This document shows positions 1-8,491 of a stretch of DNA of 64,000 nucleotides, in pieces. The notes under the pieces were generated by a model that was not told where the DNA came from, searched no databases, and saw nothing but the letters and a program-made list of their open reading frames with translations. The number at the start of each line of letters is the position of its first letter. The first letter of the stretch is position 1. Source of the stretch: Pseudorasbora parva (lineage: Eukaryota; Chordata; Actinopteri; Cypriniformes; Gobionidae); NCBI RefSeq assembly GCF_024679245.1, contig NC_090185.1:31437170-31501169 (forward strand), read 5' to 3'. The translations under genes were made by a program, and so were the position numbers.

Positions 1-188
1 TTACTGTTGAATGGTTTTGATGGTTTTTTGTATTTACTAATTCGGGGAACAGACACAGTCTCTATATGATAATATCTAGGTGAAAGAGTCTCTATGTGCT
101 GGGATTTAGCTGACTTTGGTGACGTGAGACAGCTAGCAGACGGTTGGTTTAGCCAGTTTGTCTGCTTCCTGACCTGGGCCCCAGTGAG

Positions 189-1030
189 TCAAGGTTTAGC
201 TCTAAGACTATGTGCCAAATTACTAGAGAGAAAAGCAGCACCAGCCCAGGAGGGATGAATGCCGTCTATCTTCAACAGGTCAGGTTTGCCCCAAAAACTT
301 TTCCAATTGTCTATGAAACCTATGCTATTTTGCAGACACCACTTAGACAACCAGCCATTGAGTGATGATAATCTGCTAACTATTTCATCACTCCTTTTCG
401 CAGGGAGAGGACCAGAGAAAAATTCGGCTTTTGACATCGTACTTGCGAGTTTACACACCTCTTTAATGTTAATTTTGGTGATCTCCGACTGGCGAAGTCG
501 AACATCATTAGTGCCAACGTGAATAATAATCTTAGAGAATTTACGATTAGCTTTAGCCAGCACTTTTAAATTTGCTTTGATGTCAGGCGCTCTGGCTCCC
601 GGTAAACATGTGACTATGGTGGCTGGTGTCTCTATTTTCAGATTCTGTGTAATAGAATCCCCAATAACTAGGGCACTTTCAACAGGATCCTCAGTGGGTG
701 CGTCACTGAGTGGGGAGAACCTGTTTGATGTATTAATCGGAACGGAAGAGTGGTTTTTTGATCCGCGACTATGTTTTCTCATCGCCACCCAGTCCTGCTG
801 TGCGGGCTCAGCCGGAACCAAACAGTCGCATCCAAAGCAGTATCTAAAGCTGTTACATTCTCACTACTCTTACATAAAGCTTGGATGCGTGTCTCTAAAT
901 CTGAAATCTTCTCCGTCAGCCTGATTAATTCCTTACATTTATCACTTGTGAAGCCCTGTTCGCCAACGGAGATAGATATGCTAAACATGTAGCATGCAGT
1001 GCAAGTGACAATGACAGGAGAAGAAGACAT
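189..1030 (-). pseudogene. LINE ORF1 relic with SGNH-esterase domain (CR1/L2-type)
   Basis: Two overlapping minus-strand frames belong to one protein. The upstream frame (1030 to 779) starts MSSSPVIVTC, has a CTAC cysteine pair and a coiled-coil-like stretch. The downstream frame (821 to 189) carries the three blocks of an SGNH/GDSL hydrolase: GDSI near the start, GTND in the middle and DGIHP near the end. Esterase-domain ORF1 proteins are known from CR1/L2-clade LINEs, where they are thought to help RNA or membrane handling during retrotransposition. The two frames are offset by one base between about 779 and 821, so this copy is frameshifted. The ORF2 that should follow would lie beyond position 1 and is not in the window. 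The clade assignment is inferred; the esterase blocks are clear. Confidence 0.7.
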
Positions 1031-1429
1031 GGCTTACCGTATTTGTTGATGAATCCAAAACTTACCACAGTTGTCTGATGGAGTCTTTTTAATTATCCAA
1101 CTCACCACAGTTGTCTAAAGAACTCAGAAAACAGGAGACCCGGATGCTGGGATGGAAAGCTACCAGGCTAGCGAAAAGCTAACGTGTGGTAGTGATTTAG
1201 ATTAAAAGCTAGTAATGTCAAATTTAAATTGATAGGCTATGTTAAACACTATATGGTGATGAGTAAGTTATATTTAGCAGTGTAAATTACAAAGAAAATA
1301 TATCAAATAGAGATTCAAACACAGCTATACAGAGCTACACACAATGAGGCAGCAGCAGCAGCAGGCAGACAGACAGGAGCAGTCGATCAGGAACAATCAA
1401 TCCTAAGAGGGACAGCACATGTGAGATGC
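1031..1429 (-). other. 5' flank of the LINE ORF1, no gene seen
   Basis: This stretch lies upstream of the ORF1 start on the minus strand and probably includes the element's 5' UTR. It holds two imperfect copies of a CCACAGTTGTCT motif (about 1063 and 1096) and a short CAG run near 1350. No open frame or RNA gene is recognisable. Confidence 0.35.
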
Positions 1430-1720
1430 TTTGGAGACAAAGTTAGAGAGGCCAGGTTGAGATGGTTTGGCCATGTTCAGGGGGTGGAGAGTGAATATAT
1501 TGGATATATATAGTGAATAATAATAATAATAATTATTATTATTATTATTATTGGTAAAAGGATGCTGAGGTTAGAGCTGCCAGGCAGGAGGTCAAGAAGA
1601 AGACCAAAGAGGAGGTTTATGGATGTAGTGAAGGAGGACATGAAGGTAGTCGGTCTGAGAGAAGAGGATACAGAGGATAGGAACAGATGGAGGCAGATGA
1701 TTTGCTGTGGCGACCCCTGA
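1430..1720 (+). pseudogene. 3' end of RTE-like LINE reverse transcriptase
   Basis: Translation in the plus frame gives the typical C-terminal end of fish RTE-type RT proteins: VREARLRWFGHVQ, then after an interruption RMLRLELPGRRSRRRPKRRF, then a DVVKEDM stretch and a final CCGDP before TGA at 1718-1720. The frame is interrupted by an AT-rich trinucleotide expansion (1514-1552). Only the last ~80 residues remain, so this is a 5'-truncated LINE copy, as is usual for target-primed insertion. The assignment to RTE/Rex3 rather than a neighbouring clade is from memory of the motif. Confidence 0.65.
1514..1552. repeat. (AAT)n/(ATT)n microsatellite
   Basis: A run of AAT triplets that switches to ATT triplets, forming a small perfect palindrome. 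It sits inside the RTE-like coding relic and breaks its frame. Confidence 0.9.
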
Positions 1721-1869
1721 AGGGGGTCAATGTGTTACTACCATGAAAAGTAAATGGACAATTATTGACAGCATGGTCCCATTACATTGAAGCTTTACAA
1801 ATTAAAACTCGTTAACATATAACTTTTAACTCTTACTTGTAAAACAATGACAAACAAAATAAAATGAAT

Positions 1870-2110
1870 CTGTTTGATGGATGGACTGCATTTATATAGC
1901 AGTTTTATCCAAAGCGCTTTACATTTTGCCTCACATTCACCCATTCATACACCGACGGCGATGTCAGCTGCCATCCAGCTCGTCGGGATAGCAGCTGGGG
2001 TTAGGTGTCTTGCTCATGGACACCTCGACACTTGGTCAGGTGGAACCGGGGATTGAACCACCAACCTTCTGGTTTGTAGACAACCTACATAAACCACTGA
2101 GCCACTGTTA
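1870..2110 (+). repeat. Dispersed teleost repeat, SINE- or LINE-tail-like
   Basis: The text runs from a 'tttatatagcagttttatccaaagc' type beginning to a 'ggggattgaaccaccaacct' type end and 'gagccactgt'. This wording is familiar from a very common fish interspersed repeat. I cannot name the family. No protein is encoded. Confidence 0.45.
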
Positions 2111-2561
2111 CTAACCATTACATGCAAATTATATAACATACATATACATAAAATAATATGGAAAAATACAAAGACATTAATTAACAGTAGCCCACTGCAT
2201 GGATGTACAGTTAAAATAGGTGAGTCTGATGTTTAAAAGTTAGAAACATTAGCTCCTTTTTGTCATGGAAAACAGAGAAAGTCATGATATACAAGCTTTT
2301 TCAGTTAATCACTAAGAAATACTTAAAATAGCCTACAACATCTTTAAAGACTTATTCAGGGAAGTACAGCAGGAAATGGTTGAGTATTATTTTAGGTATA
2401 TATCTGTATTTAGTGCCTGCAGTGTCAATGTATAGTCTTTACACATCAGCTTGTATATATAAATGGTAAAAAAAAGACATAATTTCAAGACGTTGACGTC
2501 ATGTCAGGTCGTCACGTGGGTCACCCGCTCCATCAGACAAGACGGTCGGATAGACGTTCGG

Positions 2562-3433
2562 TTAAGCCTAGTTCACACTGCCCGATTTTTGCCCCGATTT
2601 TGAGTCGCCGACAGGTTTTGTGAAATCACCGACAAATGCCCGAGATCACAGGCAAATTGGTGCTCGTGCACGCGAGTGACAATCACGCAGTGTGAATGAT
2701 GAAAGACGCGATCAGAGAGAATCGCAGACGAGTCGCCAACGCTGGTGAGATATTTGGCATGCTAAATATCTGGAGCTGTCGGCAATTCAAACTCCTGCTG
2801 TGTGAACAGCGTTCTGACTGAAAATTACACCGACAGCCAATGAGAGAGTGAGATACAGGGAAGCAGGAGGTTCAGGGAGGAGTTATAAAGCAGAATTTCA
2901 GTATTTTAATAGATATATTTACAATTCTATCAAACAGAAACAAAGGCCAAACATTTGCACATCCAGCCACAGCAGCAGCACATTAAATAATTATTTATTT
3001 ACCTCAAACTGTCTTTGCAGAACAAAATCCTGGCTCCCTCTGTCTCTCCAACAATTTCTTCCGCCATAATCTTTTTTCTTTTTCTCCACAAATCAGCGCA
3101 CATACAATTTGAAGCAAACTTTGTGCAGTTTTTCATTTTTAATAACAATTCCAAGTCTCGCGCCAGAACTCCAGTCTGACGCACGTGTGATCTCGCGTTG
3201 TTTACTTGTCACATCGCACGTGTGTTTGGGAAACGTAGTTTGCACACCGGAGAGAGAGAGAGTTGTCGGCGATTCTTCCTCTTGTTCAGTCATGCAGTGT
3301 GAACTCCTCTGTCGTCAAACCATCGTGCAGTGTGAACACAGCAGTGACTGAATGATACCCCAGATAGTCATGCAGTGTGAATAGAGCAGTGACCCGACGA
3401 GTTTGAAAATCGTGCAGTCTGAACTAAGCTTTA
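2562..3433. mobile_element. PIF/Harbinger-like non-autonomous DNA element (866 bp)
   Basis: The element spans 2565-3430 and is bounded by 17-bp inverted ends, AGCCTAGTTCACACTGC on the left and the complement of GCAGTCTGAACTAAGCT on the right (15 of 17 match). A TTA sits directly outside each end (2562-2564 and 3431-3433), which fits the TWA target duplication of PIF/Harbinger transposons. Sub-terminal copies of 'gtgtgaac/gcagtgtgaa' words recur through both halves. There is no transposase frame, so it depends on a helper. Superfamily is inferred from the duplication length and sequence. Confidence 0.7.
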
Positions 3434-3440
3434 GACTTCG

Positions 3441-3472
3441 ATCGGTAGGTCGGTCGGTCGGTCGGTCGGTCG
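3441..3472. repeat. (GGTC)n microsatellite
   Basis: Seven or so tandem GGTC/CGGT units directly beside the right end of the Harbinger-like element. Confidence 0.9.
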
Positions 3473-3475
3473 GAT

Positions 3476-4027
3476 GTTTAATTTTGGCCCGGGGTACGCG
3501 CCATACATGGTGGCTGAAGTTTGCACCGGGCTAGCGCCATCCAGGCCAGCGTCATCGGCGTCCGGCATGATGTTGGGATGTTCCGCTTCTCGGCTGCGCC
3601 GCTGTTCCGTCTTGCATTGCGGCCGTGGAGCGGCTTGGACTTCTGCGCCGACCCCGGTGTGTCCACCGAAGTGCCCGGAAAAATTTTCTGCCTCCTGCAT
3701 GGTGCTGCGGCGATCCCCATCGTCTGAATCGTCATGAAGACCCATCATCTGGTCTTCAGCTGTCGTGCCTCGACGACATCATCAGGACACACTGCCGCTG
3801 GGAGAAATTTAAAACATGGAGTGGACCACAGTGTGCTGCGGAGCTAACAAAGACTTCCACCATCAGCTCTGTTTCTGTTCTGTTTTCTGTGTTGGTTGTT
3901 TGTTTGTAGTATTCTATATTTTTACATGTTATTCCTTTTTTTGTTGTTATTTTTTTCCCTTTGTTGCACTTTGAGATTCTTAATGAAAAGTGCATTATAA
4001 ATAAAATCTATTATTATTATTATTATT
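3476..4027 (+). mobile_element. 3' end of an L2/CR1-type LINE or derived SINE
   Basis: A GC-rich start (3476-3750) passes into a T-rich stretch and ends 'gcactttgagattc', 'aaaagtgcattataaataaa' and a run of ATT triplets (4010-4027). That ending is characteristic of L2-clade LINE 3' tails in fish. The GC-rich part has open frames on both strands, but none resembles a known protein. Confidence 0.5.
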
Positions 4028-5323
4028 CATTAAATTAAATCATCAATCTAATTAAAAATATGAAATTATAGAATGTAAAAACAATACTAACCAATTAAAA
4101 ACAATATTAAATACTAGCATATAGCCTATAGGCTACTTAGCTCTTTTTATGTTACCACAGGTTTCCCTGAGGTTATTTATTCATTTTAGTTTTAATTAGT
4201 TTTTAAAGTGTTTTTTTTTCTTTCTTAGTTTTAGTTTAGTTTATTAGTTTTAGTTTCAGTTTAGTTTCATCTTCTATACAGAATTCACACAAATACCACA
4301 GCTGTACAATTTTCACACCCTATATATAGGGTGTTTCACACCGCAGCATGAGCAGTGCATGAGCTGCAGCTGCAGACGCGCGAGAGTATTCACAAAGCGC
4401 TCACGCATGCGGTGTGAAACGGCCGTAAATAAATGTAGCCTACCCTATACAGTCAATAGCCAACTTGATCTGGATGGAAGGGAAACATGATCCGAGCGAA
4501 AATAGAAAGCCAATCTAGAGACTGAAGAATTGGTGTGATGTGTTCATTTACGCACTCCCATCAGGATCCTTGCGGCACTGTTCTGTATGTGCTGTTTCTG
4601 GAAGCTCTAAATAAATATAGGCTACTAGAATTAGTATTTCCTTACGAAATACGATCTATAGGCTACTCATGTTTGAAAGCTGACGTTTCTTCACTGTGTT
4701 GTTATTTTACAGGCTTTGGGCCTAAACGTTTTTTCCTGTTATTGGTAATTTGGGAGGACACGATATGGTTACAAAAAGCTTCGAAAAGGAAACGTATAAC
4801 TTTATAAAACTTTTTTTTTTTTTTTTTTTATTAAATTGAATTACAAAACAATTCAGTATGTTCTCAAGACATTTAACAAATTTTTTTAGCAGCATAAGGA
4901 CGCAATAATCACATCAAAGGAAAATGAAACCAAACACTCCATTGGCTTCATCGATGTCAACAAGACTTAATGCGGGGGGAGGACATATGCAGTTGTATTC
5001 TTTCTGTTGAAAACACCGTAGGCTACTGCTTTTGTTTAGTGCGATTTAAATATAACGTTCGTAACATTAGGCTAATACACCTTAAAACAAGGCTCAGTCA
5101 TGATGGCAACCTGGTATGTTTGTCTATTTACTTGCATATGCTATTGTGTTTTTTTTTTGGAAGCTCAGGGGTATTGTGTTGATGCATTGTTTACATAAGG
5201 CAAACTATTACTGTTGCAATGATTGTGCTAACGAGGTTAAATTTAACGTGTATAGCCTTTTTTCCCTGCAAGCGCATAAGCCAGGTCAAATTACCTGCGT
5301 CAACGTTATTTGATAACGGACAT
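4028..5323. other. No gene recognised; imperfect palindrome inside
   Basis: AT-rich sequence with a T-rich simple stretch near 4200-4270 and a poly-T run near 4810-4829. An imperfect palindrome lies at about 4340-4422: GTTTCACACCGCAGCATGAG is matched by the complement of CTCACGCATGCGGTGTGAAAC. It may be the core of an old inverted-repeat element. I see no conserved coding sequence. Confidence 0.4.
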
Positions 5324-5394
5324 TAAAGAGTTGCAAACAAATTTCATCATCTGTGCAATTTGCAAATATGATGCAATTTGTTTGCAACTCTTTA
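5324..5394. repeat. 71-nt stem-loop with 27-bp stem
   Basis: TAAAGAGTTGCAAACAAATT at 5324-5343 is repeated as a perfect inverted copy ending at 5394. The pairing continues through CATCAT/ATGATG with one mismatch, leaving a loop of about 17 nt. It could be a tiny inverted-repeat element or a small-RNA-type hairpin; nothing in the sequence decides which. Confidence 0.7.
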
Positions 5395-6644
5395 GTTCGT
5401 ATTTTACGTTGCACATTCTTTCCGAAACGCTTCTTGGAAAAGCTGCATTTTTTTTTGGATTAATGCCAGCGTTACGTAACTTGTTTTTGTGGTGTTGTTG
5501 GGTTGTGCTGCTTAATAAAGTGTGAAAAACAATATTTTCTTATCAGAAAAACACAGCATACATTTGAAATAGAAATATTGTGACATATAACTTTACTACA
5601 TTTTGCAACATCTCTGCAGCCTGATTCAATTTTCTTGCTAAACAAGCATTAAAATACTATAGTGACCTCAAATGTTTGAATAAGTAGTAGGCTATACAGA
5701 TTAAGTTTTTAAACATGTTTTACATAAATTGAGCAGGATTGCAGTTTTTAGATACGATGTCAGCTTGACACAACAATTTTACTTTATATACTGAAAATAT
5801 GACGAACATATATAAGTTTACTGGTCTGTTCTCTGCGTTATTTTGGTTGGGAAAAAACAGGACAGCATTCACAGTTTCGCTTTTATTTTGCTAAATACAA
5901 ACAGCCTCCAGCACATTACGAATGCAAAGAGGAAGAGGCCAGAGAGGCCGGTGTTGTGTAATATTCAGTTCCTGTGAAAAACTGTTCCAGTGGGTGGAGT
6001 AAATATGAATATTCATGACAGTTCTCGCGTTGTGGGCGTGGTCTTGAGACAACGCAAACTAACGGAACTGAATATTCAGCACGCTCCTAAAATCGCTACC
6101 TGTTTCATGGATAATTCAAAAGGATAATGACGTTACAATACTAGGCATTTACTGCACTGTTTGTGTAATATGATCAATCGTCTGAGTTGGTTTTCCTGAC
6201 ATTTTAGGCGTTCAGATAAATAGGTAAGGACCCAGAGCAAACAATGAGTGAATTGTCTACATTATTCATTATTTGTGTCCTAATAAAATGTTTAAAAACT
6301 AGCTTGGTGTGAGTTTCTTGTTAACTATATTAGCCAGTGTTTCTGTTAACATACCTGCTGAGGAAAATGCAATATTAATCTTGTCATTATGATTAACATT
6401 GCAATAAAGTGCAGTGCAGAAAGCTTTAAAGCATTGTTCTGATGGATGGCCATTCTTCTTGGGCATAGACCAGAGGCTACTATTTTTAAAAGGGAATAGG
6501 AAAAATATAGGCTACACATGTCTTCATCAATGTCATAATGAATTCATGTTGCTTTTGTTATGCATATATTCATCATCATATCCTAAAGTTACTGTCTGTT
6601 TTAGATGTAAGAGCTGAAGTATATATATGCACAGAATATACCGA

Positions 6645-6674
<30 letters not shown>
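6645..6674. repeat. (CA)n microsatellite
   Basis: Fifteen AC dinucleotides in the interior of the element with long inverted arms. Confidence 0.95.
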
Positions 6675-6681
<7 letters not shown>

Positions 6682-7179
6682 ATTTTCAATATACACTAAA
6701 TAAAACTATTCTATTAGAATTTTCACCTTGTTAGGTCTATGGACCTATAAAATCTAACAGGGTGGACATTTTTAAGCTAAGCTAACCTTCTACAACCCTC
6801 TATAACCTTCTATCTATATCAGATATGTTTTACATTTTTTTATCTGACAAGCATTCTTCAAAACATAGCTTTATAAACAGGGTGGATCTTTAAGAGTGAG
6901 ATAACATTTCAAAAACTACAAAAAAGGAAGGAGTGAGAGTTGAAGATTACTTCAGTTTGTACAGTTGAATTCCTGCAGGACAAATACATTTCTTAATTTA
7001 CGAAAATGGTCTCCATGGAATGGTCTTTTTTGGAAGTCGAGAAAGTACGTACTAACTAACTAAGTAAGATGACTTCAGGGACACAGCAAATTAGGAAAAT
7101 TGTTAAATAAATAAATAATAAATAACTATAGTTTCACATGATTAATATGTATGATTAGAGGTAGTTTAGCCACTGCAAA

Positions 7180-7260
7180 TAAAAAATCAGGTCTCCAACT
7201 GAAAATTTTCTAGTAACTGATCACATCTAAATTTTTCATTTAGCCAAATTTAAGTGTATT
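7180..7260. repeat. Fragment of the ACACTGTA-type MITE
   Basis: TCAGGTCTCCAACTGAAAAT and CTAGTAACTGATCACATCTA here closely match the terminal arms of the complete element at 42301-42520. Only one arm is present. Confidence 0.6.
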
Positions 7261-8491
7261 CTACAACATAGTCTAAAAATATTTTTAGTATTCATGATTT
7301 CATGGTTTAGTTTTTGTGAAAGTTTGCACAGAGGACATGATGAAATTGAATGCATATATCAAAAAAGTTTGTAAAATAGAAAATAGTATTTTTAGTGTCT
7401 ATTATGCTATATCTGTTGAAGTGATAAAGAAGAGTTAAATATATAATTTAAGCCATTTCTTATAAATATGTGGCTCATTTTAAAGAGAATATGAAAAAGT
7501 AAATCATAGAGACAGAAAGTATAGCAGCAGGTGTAGCCTATATGTAAAGATTTTGCTTTGATAAAGCTTTAACTATATGTGTGGTACAAGTAAATCTACT
7601 ATTAAAATTATAATTAAAGCCTCAGAAAGGCTTTAATAATAAATAAAAAAGCTATAAAGCTAAAAAAAAAGCTATAAAGACATGAAAAAAATGTGTGTTA
7701 GCCTAGACGAGTATAGGTTATTCACTCATACATTGCTCTTAAATAAGACGAAACATCTGAATGCCTAATCAATCTTGCACAACAACTCAGACGATGTAGC
7801 CTATCACATTACACAAACTATTCAATTGTACTAAAATTCTAAACAATTGTTTTTTAAAAAGTTAACTGACTGTTGCAGTAAATGCTTAGTATTGTAACGT
7901 CATTATCCTTTTGAATTATCCATGAAACAGGTAGCGATTTGAGGAGCGTGCTGAATATTTTCAGTTCCGTTAGTTTGCGGTGTCTCAAGGCCACGCCCAC
8001 AACGCGAGAACTATCATGAATATTCATGATTACTCCACCCACTGGAACAGTTCTTCACAGGATCTGAATATTACACAAACACCTGTTACAAAAGAAAGCT
8101 TACATTATTTGAATGAGTTAAATTAATGTAAAAACAAATATTAAATTAATGTTGCCAATAACTATTGATTATATAATTTATTTTATACAGTGCAATAAAA
8201 AACAATAAAATGGCTATTCTATCAATTCTGTCAAAAAACATAGGGTGGGGGGAAAACTATAGGAAATCTGTACTTGACAATGGAAACTTGCATTTATTCA
8301 TTCTTTTAACTAGCCTAAATAAATAAATCTATTGTGTGATAAGACGTTTATTTTAATTATTATTGTTATTATTGTTATTTAATTATTTCATACATCTGTT
8401 TGGAAAATGACATTTGTTTTGCTTAACCACTGGGTTATCCTACGAAGGTTTCCATTACCTTGACTCATGTGTTTCAGTGGGTTGTGTGTTG

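Larger units (their letters stand above)
5950..8083. mobile_element. 2.1 kb element with long inverted arms
   Basis: The left arm (about 5950-6217) and right arm (about 7754-8083) are inverted copies of each other. Both begin at the outside with GGTGTTGTGTAAT or GGTGTTTGTGTAAT and share TGTTCCAGTGGGTGGAGTAA, a TGAATATTCATGA-like palindrome, GTTGTGGGCGTGG and CATGGATAATTCAAAAGGA. The inner arm ends share TCGTCTGAGTTG and a TTAGGC-TTCAGAT stretch. Similarity is high apart from a ~60-bp indel near the inner end. The interior (6218-7753) is AT-rich, holds a CA repeat and a MITE fragment, and shows no transposase. No clear target duplication is seen. It may be a foldback transposon or an inverted duplication of a regulatory segment. 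Confidence 0.65.

Noticed and set aside
3431..3909. Overlapping GC-rich frames of 68-105 codons on both strands
   Set aside because: No similarity to a known protein, no splice context, and the region ends in an L2-like tail.
6244..6306. Signal-peptide-like start (MSELSTLFIICVLIKCL) followed by GTGTGAGT, a possible exon 1 of the V-set gene
   Set aside because: Its possible donors give phase 0 or 2, while the V exon at 8964 needs phase 1. The exon at 8492-8573 fits phase, distance and hydrophobicity better.
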